Source: Thiohalospira halophila DSM 15071
GTDB taxonomy: Bacteria > Pseudomonadota > Gammaproteobacteria > Thiohalospirales > Thiohalospiraceae
NCBI RefSeq assembly: GCF_900112605.1
Contig: NZ_FOMJ01000004.1
Location: 62,001-126,000, forward strand
DNA: 64,000 bases
Reading direction: 5' to 3'
Both the position numbers and the translations under genes were made by a program. The notes beneath the pieces were generated by a model. The model saw only the letters and a program-made list of their open reading frames with translations, did no database searches and was not told where the DNA came from. Positions within the stretch are counted from its first letter, which is position 1, and every line of letters starts with the position of its first letter. Positions 13,579-22,824 of the stretch are shown here, one piece after another.

Positions 13579-15411
13579 ATGTGCGGGATCGTGGGTGCGG
13601 TAGCGGAGCGTGATGTGGTCTCCATCCTCATGGAGGGGCTCCGTAGGCTGGAATATCGCGGCTACGACTCCGCCGGGCTGGTCGCCCTGGACCGGGAGCA
13701 CGGCCTGGGCCGGCGGCGGGCCGTGGGCAAGGTCGCCGCCCTGGCCGAGCGTCTGGAGGACGAGCCCCTCACCGGTCATGTCGGGATTGCCCATACCCGC
13801 TGGGCGACCCACGGCGCCCCCTCCGAGGCCAACGCCCACCCGCATATCTGCGAGGGCCGGGTGGCGGTGGTCCACAACGGCATCATCGAGAACCACGCCG
13901 AACTCCGCCGGCAGCAGGAGGTGGACGGCTACCGGTTTACCTCCCAGACCGATACCGAGGTCATCGCCCACCAGGTCCATCGCCACCTGGCGGTCTGCAA
14001 CGACCTGGCCGAGGCGGTCCGTCGGACTACGGCGGACCTGGAGGGCGCCTACGCCCTGGGGGTGGTCAGCGCCGACGAGCCCGGCCGCCTGGTGGCCGCG
14101 CGGCGCGGCAGCCCCCTGGTCATCGGTGTCGGTATCGGCGAGCACTTCATCGCCTCCGACGTCGCCGCCCTGCTCCCGGTGACCCGCCGCTTCGTCTACC
14201 TCGAGGAGGGCGACCTCGCGGATATCACCCGGGAGGCCTATCGCCTCTTCGATGTCGAGGGCCAAGGGGTGAGCCGGCCGGAGCAGGAGTCGTCGCTGAC
14301 CCCTGGTGCCGTGGAGCGCGGCAACTACCGCCACTTCATGCTCAAGGAGATCTTCGAACAGCCCCGGGCGGTGGCCGACACCCTGGAGGGCCGCCTGGCC
14401 GGCGGCCGGGTGCTGGAGGAGGCCTTCGGCTACGGCGCGGCGGAGGTCCTCGACGGCGTGCGCGAGGTCCAGATCCTCGCCTGCGGTACCAGCTACCACG
14501 CCGGCATGGTCGCCCGGTACTGGCTGGAGGCGGTGGCCGGCGTGCCCTGCAGCGTGGAGGTAGCCAACGAGTTCCGCTACCGGCGGCCGGTGGTCCGGCC
14601 GGACACCCTGGTGGTGACCATCTCCCAGTCCGGGGAGACCGCCGACACCCTCGCCGCCCTGCGGGACATCAAGGCGCGGGTGGGAAGCCGGGCGCTGGCC
14701 ATCTGCAACGTCCCGGAGAGCTCCCTGGTACGGGAGTCGGAGCTGGTGCTCATGACCCGGGCGGGCCCGGAGATCGGCGTCGCCTCCACCAAGGCCTTCA
14801 CCACCCAGCTCACCGCCCTGCTCCTGCTGACCCTTGCCCTCGCCCGGCGCAACGGGCTACCGGCCGAGCGCGAGGCGGAGTACGTCGCCGCGCTGGAGGA
14901 GCTGCCGCGCCGGATCGAGCGGGCCCTGGAGCTCAACGACGCCATCGATGCCCTGGCCGCCGATTTCGCGGACAAGCACCACTCCCTCTTCCTGGGTCGC
15001 GGGCCGCTCTACCCGGTGGCCATGGAGGGGGCGCTGAAGCTCAAGGAGATCTCCTACATCCACGCCGAGGCCTACCCCGCCGGAGAGCTCAAGCACGGGC
15101 CCCTGGCCCTGGTGGACGGCGAGATGCCGGTCATTGCCATCGCCCCCAACGACGACCTGCTGGAGAAGCTCAAGTCCAACCTCCAGGAGGTCCGCGCCCG
15201 GGGCGGCCGGCTGGTGGTCTTCGCCGATACCGCCGCCGGCATGGATGATGGTGAGGGGGTGCGGACCTTCCCCCTGGAGCACAGCCACGAACTCATCGCC
15301 CCGGTGGTCTACACCGTGCCGCTGCAGCTGCTCGCCTACCACGTGGCGGTGATCAAGGGCACCGACGTGGATCAGCCGCGCAACCTGGCCAAGTCGGTCA
15401 CGGTGGAGTGA
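13579..15411 (+). CDS. glmS: Glutamine-fructose-6-phosphate aminotransferase GlmS
   Basis: First committed step of hexosamine synthesis. The ATG at 13579 was chosen because the N-terminal amidotransferase needs Cys2 as nucleophile (MCGIVGAV) and because GGGAGGG lies 10 bases upstream. An open frame beginning about 100 bases earlier would bury that cysteine. 610 residues, against 609 in E. coli. Two SIS sugar-isomerase domains follow ([26 protein letters not shown]) and the C-terminal tail ends [11 protein letters not shown]. No riboswitch-ribozyme leader is possible in the 4-base gap after glmU. Confidence 0.98.
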   Translation: MCGIVGAVAERDVVSILMEGLRRLEYRGYDSAGLVALDREHGLGRRRAVGKVAALAERLEDEPLTGHVGIAHTRWATHGAPSEANAHPHICEGRVAVVHNGIIENHAELRRQQEVDGYRFTSQTDTEVIAHQVHRHLAVCNDLAEAVRRTTADLEGAYALGVVSADEPGRLVAARRGSPLVIGVGIGEHFIASDVAALLPVTRRFVYLEEGDLADITREAYRLFDVEGQGVSRPEQESSLTPGAVERGNYRHFMLKEIFEQPRAVADTLEGRLAGGRVLEEAFGYGAAEVLDGVREVQILACGTSYHAGMVARYWLEAVAGVPCSVEVANEFRYRRPVVRPDTLVVTISQSGETADTLAALRDIKARVGSRALAICNVPESSLVRESELVLMTRAGPEIGVASTKAFTTQLTALLLLTLALARRNGLPAEREAEYVAALEELPRRIERALELNDAIDALAADFADKHHSLFLGRGPLYPVAMEGALKLKEISYIHAEAYPAGELKHGPLALVDGEMPVIAIAPNDDLLEKLKSNLQEVRARGGRLVVFADTAAGMDDGEGVRTFPLEHSHELIAPVVYTVPLQLLAYHVAVIKGTDVDQPRNLAKSVTVE

Positions 15412-15679
15412 TCGCGGCCCGCAGATCCTGCAGCGCCGCGGCGACGGCATCGGCGTCGCCCTCCCGGGCCGCCCGTTCCAGCGCCCCCGCCGTCCGGCTC
15501 AACGCCTCCAGGCCGTAGGAGGCCCCGGAGCCCTTGAGTCGGTGGGCCTCGGCCCGGATCTCCCCTCGCGCGCCCTCCTCCCCAGCGGCCAGTCGGCGGG
15601 CTGCCTCCTCCAGCGCCGCTACCCGTCCGGGCAGGCGTGCCCGGTAGTCGGCCACCAGCGCCTCCAGCCGCTCACTCAT
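15398..15679 (-). CDS. Small HPt (histidine phosphotransfer) protein
   Basis: The 93-residue all-helical protein is essentially one HPt domain. The motif [14 protein letters not shown] carries the predicted phospho-accepting His46. HPt proteins relay phosphoryl groups between receiver domains in multistep phosphorelays. Its start overlaps the stop of the upstream response regulator by 8 bases, so the two are translationally coupled. Its 3' end overlaps the 3' end of glmS by 14 bases on the other strand. No histidine kinase is encoded next to it, so the phosphate source is unknown. Confidence 0.8.
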   Translation of the reverse strand: MSERLEALVADYRARLPGRVAALEEAARRLAAGEEGARGEIRAEAHRLKGSGASYGLEALSRTAGALERAAREGDADAVAAALQDLRAAITPP

Positions 15680-16034
15680 GGCCGGCCAGGTCCCGGAGCC
15701 GGTCGGCGAGCCCCATGGGGTCGAAGGGCTTGTCGATGATCCCGAGCACCCCCGGGCCGCTCAGGCGGTCGGTATCGCCGGTATTGGCGGTGAGGTAGAC
15801 CGCCCGCAGCCCCTCCAGGCCCGGGACCTCGCGCAGGGCCGCCAGGGTGCCGGGGCCATCGCCGTCGGGGAGCATGTCATCGAGAACCGCGAGGTCCGGC
15901 GCCGCCTCCCGGGCGACCTCCACCCCGGAACGGCCATCGGCAGCCACGGTGACCGCCAGGCCGCCGACCTCTTCCAGGGCCATGCGGGCGATGGCGGCGA
16001 TGTCCGGGTCGTCCTCCACCAGAAGGATGTGCAT
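15672..16034 (-). CDS. Stand-alone response regulator receiver domain
   Basis: Single CheY-like receiver of 120 residues without an output domain. The acidic pocket EDD is at residues 7-9. The phospho-acceptor is D52 (LAVLDDMLPD), followed by the conserved Thr (VYLTAN) and Lys (IIDKPFDP). I chose the ATG at 16034 because it precedes the conserved HILLVEDD strand. A longer frame from 16118 is open but would overlap the uvrD promoter region, and its tail is not receiver-like. Divergent from uvrD, operonic with the HPt gene. Target unknown. Confidence 0.82.
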   Translation of the reverse strand: MHILLVEDDPDIAAIARMALEEVGGLAVTVAADGRSGVEVAREAAPDLAVLDDMLPDGDGPGTLAALREVPGLEGLRAVYLTANTGDTDRLSGPGVLGIIDKPFDPMGLADRLRDLAGHE

Positions 16035-16124
16035 GCGCGTTTCGACGGGCCTCGGCAGGGTTGGCCGACCATTCTCGTCCGCCACCGGCGTGGCGGCAAG
16101 GCCGTTCTCCGGTATCATGCCGGC

Positions 16125-18287
16125 ATGGATGTAACCGCCCTACTCGACCCCCTCAACGACGCCCAGCGCGAGGCCGTGGGCGGCCCCCCGGGACATACCC
16201 TGGTGGTGGCCGGCGCCGGCAGCGGCAAGACCCGGGTGCTGGTCCACCGCATCGCCTGGCTCATCCAGGCGGAAGGGGTGAGCCCCTTCGGGATCCTGGC
16301 CGTCACCTTCACCAACAAGGCCGCCGGCGAGATGCGCGAGCGCATCGAGGCGCTGGTGGGCCTGCCGGCCACCGGGATGTGGGTGGGGACCTTCCACGGC
16401 CTCGCTCACCGCCTGCTACGCCAGCACCACGCCGAGGCGGACCTGCCGAAGAACTTCCAGATCCTGGATTCCGCCGACCAGCAGCGGCTGGTCAAGCGCG
16501 TCCTCCAGGAGCAGGGGCTGGACGAGTCCAGCTGGCCCGTCCGCCAGGTCCAGGGCTTCATCAACGCCCGTAAGGACGATGGCCAGCGCCCGGCGGATAT
16601 CGACCACCGCGGCGACCCCTACCACCGCACCCTCCTGGAGCTCTACCGCGCCTACGAGGAGGCCTGCCGGCGCGCCGGCGTGGTGGACTTCGCCGAGCTG
16701 CTGCTGCGTGCCTGGGAGCTCTGGCGCGACAACCCGGGGATCCTCGACCACTACCGGCGCCGCTTTCGCCACATCCTGGTGGACGAGTTCCAGGACACCA
16801 ACGCCATCCAGTACGCCTGGCTGCGGCTGCTCGCCGGCGACTCCGGCACCGTCTTCGCGGTGGGCGACGACGACCAGTCCATCTACGGCTGGCGCGGCGC
16901 CCGGGTGGAGAACATCCGCCGCTACAGCCAGGAGTTCCCGGACGTGGTCACCGTCCGCCTGGAGCAGAACTACCGCTCCACCGGCCATATCCTGGGCGCC
17001 TCCAACCAGCTCATCGCCCGCAATCCCGAGCGGCTGGGCAAGGAGCTGTGGACGGAGACCGGCCACGGCGAGCCGGTGCGGATCTACGACGCCTTCAACG
17101 AGAACGAGGAGGCGCGCTTCATCGGCCGCCGGATCCAGCAGTGGGTAGAGGGCGGCGGCCGCCGGGACGAGTGCGCCATCCTCTATCGCTCCAACGCCCT
17201 CTCCCGGGTGCTGGAGGAGGTCCTGGTCCACAGCGGGATCCCCTACCGCATCCACGGCGGGCCGCGCTTCTTCGAACGGGCCGAGATCAAGGACCTGCTC
17301 GCCTATCTGCGCCTGGTGGCCAGTCGCGACGACGACCCCTCCTTCGAGCGGGTGGTGAACACCCCCAGCCGCGGGATCGGCGAGCGCACCGTGGACAACC
17401 TGCGCCAGATCGCCCGGGAACGCGGCCTCACCCTCTGGGCCACGGCCTGGGAGGCCGCCGGCAACGGGCAGTTGGGCGCCCGGGCCACCAAGGCCATCCA
17501 GCGCTTCCTCACCACCATCGAGGAGCTGGAGCAGGCCATCGACGGCCTCTCCCTCGCCGAGCAGGTGGAGACCGCCCGCCAGCACAGCGGCCTGGCCGAT
17601 CACTACCTGCAGAAGGAGAAGGGCGAGCGCGGCCAGGCCCGGGTGGACAACCTGGACGAGCTGGTCAGCGCCGCCCGCGCCTTCGAACTGGACCCCGGGG
17701 ACGTGGACACCGAAGACCTGCTGGGCGCCTTCCTCACCCATGCCTCCCTGGAGGCCGGCGAGGCCCAGGCCGCCGCCGGGGAGGACTGCGTCCACCTCAT
17801 GACCCTCCACGGCGCCAAGGGGCTGGAGTTCCCGCTGGTCTTCATCGCCGGCATGGAGGAGGGGCTCTTCCCCCACCGCATGGCGCTGGAGGACGGTAAC
17901 CGTCTGGAGGAAGAGCGGCGCCTCTGCTACGTCGGCATGACCCGCGCCATGTCCGAACTCTACCTCACTCGGGCCGAGAGCCGCCGCCTCCACGGCCGCG
18001 AGGGCCATACCCGGCCGTCGCGCTTTCTCACCGAGCTGCCGGAGGAGCACGTGGAGTCGGTGCGCCCGGGGCGCGCCCCCAGCGCCCCGGCGGCCGCACC
18101 CGCGCCGGACACCGAGGTGGGCGAGGGCGTGACCCTGGGCCAGCGCGTCCACCATCCCACCTTCGGCGAGGGGGTGATCATCGACTGCGAGGGCGATGGC
18201 CCCCGGGCGCGCCTGCACGTGAACTTCGACGACGCCGGCCTGAAGTGGCTGGTGGCCAGCCATGCCAACCTCACCCCGGCGGGGTGA
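16125..18287 (+). CDS. uvrD: DNA helicase II, UvrD/PcrA type
   Basis: Superfamily 1A 3'-5' helicase of nucleotide excision and mismatch repair. The ATG at 16125 gives 720 residues, the E. coli length. Walker A AGAGSGKT ends near residue 36. Motif II is DEFQDT, motif III VGDDDQSIYGWRGA, motif IV LEQNYRS, motif V LHGAKGLEFP and motif VI VGMTRA. The C-terminal Tudor-like module (GQRVHHPTFGEGVI) that binds RNA polymerase in UvrD/PcrA is present. A frame open further upstream runs across the opposite-strand response regulator and is not used. Confidence 0.95.
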   Translation: MDVTALLDPLNDAQREAVGGPPGHTLVVAGAGSGKTRVLVHRIAWLIQAEGVSPFGILAVTFTNKAAGEMRERIEALVGLPATGMWVGTFHGLAHRLLRQHHAEADLPKNFQILDSADQQRLVKRVLQEQGLDESSWPVRQVQGFINARKDDGQRPADIDHRGDPYHRTLLELYRAYEEACRRAGVVDFAELLLRAWELWRDNPGILDHYRRRFRHILVDEFQDTNAIQYAWLRLLAGDSGTVFAVGDDDQSIYGWRGARVENIRRYSQEFPDVVTVRLEQNYRSTGHILGASNQLIARNPERLGKELWTETGHGEPVRIYDAFNENEEARFIGRRIQQWVEGGGRRDECAILYRSNALSRVLEEVLVHSGIPYRIHGGPRFFERAEIKDLLAYLRLVASRDDDPSFERVVNTPSRGIGERTVDNLRQIARERGLTLWATAWEAAGNGQLGARATKAIQRFLTTIEELEQAIDGLSLAEQVETARQHSGLADHYLQKEKGERGQARVDNLDELVSAARAFELDPGDVDTEDLLGAFLTHASLEAGEAQAAAGEDCVHLMTLHGAKGLEFPLVFIAGMEEGLFPHRMALEDGNRLEEERRLCYVGMTRAMSELYLTRAESRRLHGREGHTRPSRFLTELPEEHVESVRPGRAPSAPAAAPAPDTEVGEGVTLGQRVHHPTFGEGVIIDCEGDGPRARLHVNFDDAGLKWLVASHANLTPAG

Positions 18288-18310
18288 GTGACCACCAACG
18301 GAGAGGCACC

Positions 18311-19414
18311 ATGGATCGACGCGCATTCGTCCGCAATCTCGGGATCTCGGCCCTGGCCGGCGGCGGTCTCGCCGCCTGCGGCCGGGAGGAGCAGGGCAGC
18401 GCCGCCCCCGCGGCGCAGACCCGGCAGACCCACGAGTGGCGCATGGTCACTACCTGGCCGGAGAACTTCCCCGGCATGGGGACCGGGGCCGAACACCTGG
18501 CGCGCCGGATCCAGGAGATGAGCGGTGGCCGCATCCAGGTGACCGTCTACGCCGCCGGGGAGCTGGTCCCCGCCTTCGAGATCTTCGAGGCGGTCTCGAA
18601 TAATACCGCCCAGATGGGCCACGGCGCCGCCTACTACTGGAAGGGCAAGAGCGAGGCGGCCCAGTTCTTCTCCGCCGTCCCCTTCGGCTTCACCGCCCAG
18701 GAGATGAACGCCTGGCTCTACCACGGCGGCGGCATGGAGCTCTGGGAGGAGACCTACGCTCCCTTTGGCCTCGTCCCCATGGCGGCGGCGAACACCGGCG
18801 TCCAGATGGCCGGCTGGTTCAACCACCCCATCAACGACCTCTCCGACCTGAAGGGACTGAAGATGCGGATCCCCGGCCTCGGCGGCGAGGTCCTGGAGCG
18901 GGTGGGCGGCAGCCCGGTGAACCTCCCCGGCGGCGAGATCTTCACCGCCCTGCAGAGCGGGACCATCGACGCCACCGAATGGGTCGGCCCCTGGAACGAC
19001 CTCGCCTTCGGCCTGCACAAGGCCGCCGACTACTACTACTACCCCGGCTGGCACGAGCCGGGGACCACCCTGGAGGCCTTCGTGAACCAGGAGGCCTTCG
19101 CGGCGCTCTCCGACGACCTCAAGGCCATCGTCCGCGCCGCCTGCCAGGCGGCCAACCTGGATCTGCTCTCCGAGTTCACCGCGCGCAACCATCAGGCCCT
19201 GGAGACCCTGCGCGACGAGGGGGTGGATATCCGGCGCCTGCCCGACGACGCCCTGACGGCGCTGCGGCAGACCAGCGAGGAGGTGGTGGGGGATATCGCC
19301 GCCGCCAGCGACCTCGCCGGCCGGATCCACGACTCCTACCGCCAGTTCCGGGACCGGGTGGTGGCCTGGCACGACGTCTCCGAGCGCGCCTACCTCAACG
19401 CCCGTTCCGGCTGA
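18311..19414 (+). CDS. TRAP transporter substrate-binding protein, DctP/TakP type
   Basis: Periplasmic receptor of a tripartite ATP-independent transporter. The 367-residue product begins with a twin-arginine signal (DRRAFVRNLG) ending in a lipobox LAAC at about residues 20-23, so it may be a Tat-exported lipoprotein. The TRAP-binding signature LKGLKMRIPGLGGEVL includes the carboxylate-binding arginine, and ALQSGTIDATEWVGPWND matches the 2-oxoacid/monocarboxylate branch. The substrate is therefore probably a keto or hydroxy acid (inference). It starts 23 bases after uvrD. The permease genes dctQM lie convergently on the other strand, an uncommon split. Confidence 0.88.
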   Translation: MDRRAFVRNLGISALAGGGLAACGREEQGSAAPAAQTRQTHEWRMVTTWPENFPGMGTGAEHLARRIQEMSGGRIQVTVYAAGELVPAFEIFEAVSNNTAQMGHGAAYYWKGKSEAAQFFSAVPFGFTAQEMNAWLYHGGGMELWEETYAPFGLVPMAAANTGVQMAGWFNHPINDLSDLKGLKMRIPGLGGEVLERVGGSPVNLPGGEIFTALQSGTIDATEWVGPWNDLAFGLHKAADYYYYPGWHEPGTTLEAFVNQEAFAALSDDLKAIVRAACQAANLDLLSEFTARNHQALETLRDEGVDIRRLPDDALTALRQTSEEVVGDIAAASDLAGRIHDSYRQFRDRVVAWHDVSERAYLNARSG

Positions 19415-19454
19415 GGCGCCCGGGGCCTCAAAGACCCTTCCTGAACAGGCCCGG

Positions 19455-19562
19455 CGGACGGCCCGGCACCCTGCTGCCAGGTCGTCGGCAGCAGGGATGC
19501 TGCCGTCGAGCCGACAGGGATGTCTTCACGGCGTACCTGGCAGCAGGGTGCCGGGCCGTCCG
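19455..19562. repeat. Large nested palindrome, copy 1 (28-bp arms, 52-base core)
   Basis: Perfect 28-bp inverted arms at 19455-19482 and 19535-19562 surround a 52-base core. Inside the core is a second perfect hairpin (19486-19493 with 19498-19505, loop GGGA). The right part of the core (GGATGT, then TTCACGGC near 19518-19533) matches the core of the palindrome at 23638-23760 read on the other strand; the outer arms of the two do not match. It lies between the 3' ends of dctP and dctM, where it could stop transcription from both sides. It has no T run. Confidence 0.85.
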
Positions 19563-19589
19563 TCCCCTCTGGATTCCCGGGGCGGCGCC

Positions 19590-20948
19590 TCAGCCGTAGA
19601 TCTGCTCCGGGAGCCAGGTAGCCAGCTCCGGCCAGCCGGCGAGGATAGCCAGGGCAACGAGCTGCAGGGCGATGAAGGGCAGCGCCCCGCGGTAGAGGGC
19701 GCCGGTGGGCACCGACTCCGGCGCCACCCCGCGCAGGTAGAACAGGGCGAAGCCGAAGGGCGGCGTGAGGAACGAGGTCTGCAGGTTCATGGCGATGAGG
19801 ACCCCCAGCCAGACCGGGTCCACGCCCATCATGAGCAGGGCCGGCGCCACCACCGGGACCACCACGTAGGTGATCTCGATGAAATCCAGGATGAAGCCCA
19901 GCAGGAACATCACCACCATCACCAGCAGCACTGCCGTGGCCGTGCCGCCGGGGAGGTTGGTGAGGAAGGACTCCACCGCCTCGTCACCGCCCAGCCCCCG
20001 GAAGACCAGGGAGAAGACCGAGGCGGCGATGAAGATGAGGAAGACCATGGCGGTCACCTGCAGGGTGGAGCGTGCCGATCCCCGAAGGAGCTCGACCCCC
20101 AGCCGCCGCCGCGCCGCCGCCAGGATCAGCGCCCCGATGGCGCCTACCCCGGCCGCCTCGGTGGGGGTGGCGATGCCGCCGAGGATGGAGCCCAGGACGG
20201 CCACGATGAGCGCCAGCGGCGGCACCAGGACCCGTAGCACCCGGCCGATCCCCGGTCGCGCCTCGGAACCGGCGGCGGGCACCCGCTCCGGCCGGCGCCA
20301 CGCCAGCCACAGCACATAGCCGATATAGAGCCCCACCAGCAGCAGCCCCGGCAGCAGCGCGCCGGCGAACAGATCACCCACCGAGACCGTGTCGGGGCTG
20401 TAGTTGCCCTGGGCGAGCTGAGCCTTCTGGTAGGCCGAGCCCAGCACGTCCCCCAGCAGGACCAGGATGATGGAGGGCGGCAGGATCTGGCCCAGGGTGC
20501 CCGAGGCGCAGATGGTGCCGGTGGCGGTGCGCGGGTCGTGGCCGCGGTCGAGCATGGTGGGCAGGGCCAGCAGCCCCATGGTCACCACCGTGGCGCCGAT
20601 GATGCCGGTGCTCGCCCCCATGAGCGCCCCCACCAGGACTACCGCGATGGCCATGCCGCCGCGCAGGTTGCCGAACAATCCCGCCATGGTGTCCAGCAGG
20701 TCCTCGGCCAGGCGCGAGCGCTCCAGCACCACCCCCATGAAGACGAACAGCGGCACCGCCATGAGGGTCTGGTTGGTCATCACCCCGTAGATCCGGCTGG
20801 GCAGGGTATCCAGCAGGACGGGGTCGAAGTGGCCGGTGAGCGTGGCGATGCCGGCCACCAGCAGCGCCCCGCCGCCCAGGGCGAAGGCCACCGGGTAGCC
20901 GGTGAGCAGGATGGCGGCCACCGCCGCGAAGAGGACCAGCGCACCCAC
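19590..20948 (-). CDS. dctM: TRAP transporter large permease DctM
   Basis: Integral membrane transport subunit, 452 residues with about twelve or more hydrophobic segments. Family markers include VPLFVFMGVVLERS, GALMGASTGIIGATVVTMG, PPSIILVLLGD and GGIATPTEAAGVGA. The GTG start at 20948 lies 3 bases after the dctQ stop, so the two permease subunits are translationally coupled. It ends next to the nested palindrome, and its receptor gene dctP points toward it from the other side. Confidence 0.93.
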   Translation of the reverse strand: MGALVLFAAVAAILLTGYPVAFALGGGALLVAGIATLTGHFDPVLLDTLPSRIYGVMTNQTLMAVPLFVFMGVVLERSRLAEDLLDTMAGLFGNLRGGMAIAVVLVGALMGASTGIIGATVVTMGLLALPTMLDRGHDPRTATGTICASGTLGQILPPSIILVLLGDVLGSAYQKAQLAQGNYSPDTVSVGDLFAGALLPGLLLVGLYIGYVLWLAWRRPERVPAAGSEARPGIGRVLRVLVPPLALIVAVLGSILGGIATPTEAAGVGAIGALILAAARRRLGVELLRGSARSTLQVTAMVFLIFIAASVFSLVFRGLGGDEAVESFLTNLPGGTATAVLLVMVVMFLLGFILDFIEITYVVVPVVAPALLMMGVDPVWLGVLIAMNLQTSFLTPPFGFALFYLRGVAPESVPTGALYRGALPFIALQLVALAILAGWPELATWLPEQIYG

Positions 20949-20951
20949 GGC

Positions 20952-21515
20952 CTACAGCTCCCGCGGTGCCGGTTCGGCATCCGCCATCCGGCCGCCGGCC
21001 AGCAGGATGGCGCTGCGCAGGGCCAGGGCGGCCCCCTGCAGCAGCATCAGCAGCGCCATGGCGGGGATGGCCGATTTCAGGAGGAAGACCAGGGGCAGCC
21101 CGCCGGGTTCCGGGGAGCCCTCCAGCCGCGCCCAGCTACCGGCGGCGTAGCCCCAGGAGGCGATCAGGATGAAGCCCATGAGCGGCAGCAGCAGGAGCAG
21201 CGTCCCGCCCATTTCGACGGCGGCCCGGCCGCGCGGGGAGAGGCGGCGGTAGAAGATGTCCACGCGGACGTGGCCGTCGTGGCGCAGGGTGTAGGCGACC
21301 CCGAGCATGAAGGCGAAGGCGTGGAGGTAGAGGGCGGCCTCCTGCAGGGCGATGGAGCCGATATCGAAGCCGTAGCGCAGCGCCACCACCAGGACGACCA
21401 CGCCCACCAGGGCCACCAGCAGCCAGGCCACGGCCCGGCCCACGGCCTCGTTCACCGCCTCCAGGGCGGCGACCAGCCGCTCCGCCCGCGGGAAGTGTCG
21501 CCTCTCGCCGGTCAT
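20952..21515 (-). CDS. dctQ: TRAP transporter small permease DctQ
   Basis: Small membrane subunit with four hydrophobic segments, including AWLLVALVGVVVLVVALRYG near the N terminus. ATG 21515 gives 187 residues. An in-frame start 144 bases upstream would overlap thrB and add a low-complexity tail. The segment RHDGHVRVDIFYRRL is typical of DctQ. It pairs with DctM and sits 10 bases after thrB in one leftward operon. Confidence 0.9.
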   Translation of the reverse strand: MTGERRHFPRAERLVAALEAVNEAVGRAVAWLLVALVGVVVLVVALRYGFDIGSIALQEAALYLHAFAFMLGVAYTLRHDGHVRVDIFYRRLSPRGRAAVEMGGTLLLLLPLMGFILIASWGYAAGSWARLEGSPEPGGLPLVFLLKSAIPAMALLMLLQGAALALRSAILLAGGRMADAEPAPREL

Positions 21516-21525
21516 CGTGCCCCCT

Positions 21526-22491
21526 TCAGGCCCGCTTGGCCCCCGGCCAGAGGCGCCGCAGGGCGCGTTCCTCGCGGATCCGGCGCTGAAGGATGCGCTT
21601 GAAGGTGTCCGGGTCCTTGGTGTGGGTGAGCTCCCCCGCCCGCGGGAAGTGGAGGTCATTGAGGCGGGAGAGCCAGAAGCGTAGCGCCGCCGCCCGCAGC
21701 ATTACCGGCCAGGCGCCCCGCTCGATGGGGCTGAAGGGACGCTGCTCGCCGTAGGCCGTCAGCAGGGCCTCCACCCGCTCCGGGTCCAGGGCGCCCTCGC
21801 CGTCGGAGCACCAGTCATTCACGGTGATGGCGACGTCGTAGAGGAGGACGTCGCTGCAGGCGTAGTAGAAGTCGATGATCCCGGTGAGTTCGGTCCCCTC
21901 GAACAGGGCGTTGTCCCGGAAGAGATCGGCGTGGACGATGCCCGAGGGCATATCCTGGAAGCGGAACAGCGACTGGAAGTGGAGCTCCGCGTCCAGCAGC
22001 TGGCGATCCTCGTCGGAGAGCTTCCCCTCCAGGCGCCGCGAGGTCTCCCGCCACCAGTGGGGGCCGCGGGGATTGGGCCGCTCCCGGGGGAAGTCCCGCC
22101 CGGCGGTGTGGAGGTGGCCCAGGGCGGCGCCGATGGCGCGGCAGTGCTCTACGCCGGGGTGGTCGACGCTGGCCCCGTGGAGGCGCCGGACCAGGGCCGC
22201 CGGCCGGTCCTTGAAGCGCTGCAGCAGCGCCCCCTCGCGGTCGGCCAGGGGCGCCGGCGCCGGCACGCCGCGCCCGGCGAGGAAGTCCAGCAGCTCCAGG
22301 AACCAGGGCAGCTCCTCCTCCTCGAACTGCTCGAACAGCGTCAGCACCAGCTCCTGATGGCTGGTGGTCACGTAGTAGTTGGTGTTCTCGATGCCGGCGG
22401 AGATGCCGCGAAAATCCTCCAGCTCCCCGAGGTCGTAGCGCCCCAGGAATGCCGCCAGCTCTTCCGTTTCCACGCGGGTGTAGACCGACAT
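21526..22491 (-). CDS. thrB: Homoserine kinase, type II (ThrB, aminoglycoside-kinase fold)
   Basis: Phosphorylates homoserine on the way to threonine. The 321-residue product begins MSVYTRVETEELAAFLGRYD, the usual start of the Pseudomonas-type ThrB, which belongs to the choline/aminoglycoside kinase fold and not the GHMP fold. The catalytic HADLFRDNALF and metal-binding GIIDFYYACSDVLLYDVAI loops are intact. ATG 22491 is preferred over an upstream in-frame ATG. The order polA / DUF2782 / thrB is shared with Pseudomonas. Confidence 0.92.
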   Translation of the reverse strand: MSVYTRVETEELAAFLGRYDLGELEDFRGISAGIENTNYYVTTSHQELVLTLFEQFEEEELPWFLELLDFLAGRGVPAPAPLADREGALLQRFKDRPAALVRRLHGASVDHPGVEHCRAIGAALGHLHTAGRDFPRERPNPRGPHWWRETSRRLEGKLSDEDRQLLDAELHFQSLFRFQDMPSGIVHADLFRDNALFEGTELTGIIDFYYACSDVLLYDVAITVNDWCSDGEGALDPERVEALLTAYGEQRPFSPIERGAWPVMLRAAALRFWLSRLNDLHFPRAGELTHTKDPDTFKRILQRRIREERALRRLWPGAKRA

Positions 22492-22502
22492 GCCCTGCCC
22501 CT

Positions 22503-22817
22503 CTACCAGCGAAAGAGGATCCACTGGTTGATGTTGATGCCGTCCAGCTCGTTGCGCCGGGTATCCACGGCGCCGTCGCCGTCGTTGTCCAGGAGGTAGT
22601 ACGGGGGGCCGTTGCGCGGCACGATCCGGATCATCCGGACCTCCCCGCCCATACGGTACTCCTCCACCCGCGCGCCCTGCCCGTCCGGGGAGATGGTGAC
22701 CTCCGGCTCCGGTAGCGGCCCGGGTTCGACCCGGGGCATGGGCAGGGGGTCCTCCTCCTGTCCCGAGGCCGGCAGGGCGAGGCCGCCCAGCAGGAGTATG
22801 GCGAGGATGCGCAGCAT
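22503..22817 (-). CDS. DUF2782 periplasmic protein
   Basis: The 104-residue protein has a cleavable signal peptide (MLRILAILLLGGLALPASGQ) and a mature domain containing YRMGGEVRMIRIVPRNGPPYY and a C-terminal INQWILFRW. This is the DUF2782 family, which accompanies thrB and polA in many gammaproteobacteria. Function unknown; a small exported protein. ATG 22817 was chosen for the signal peptide. It lies 7 bases after the LOG-family gene and 11 before thrB. Confidence 0.82.
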   Translation of the reverse strand: MLRILAILLLGGLALPASGQEEDPLPMPRVEPGPLPEPEVTISPDGQGARVEEYRMGGEVRMIRIVPRNGPPYYLLDNDGDGAVDTRRNELDGININQWILFRW

Positions 22818-22824
22818 GGGATCC

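Noticed and set aside
16416-18326. 636-codon open frame antisense to uvrD
   Set aside because: No domain signature; uvrD has every helicase motif on the other strand.
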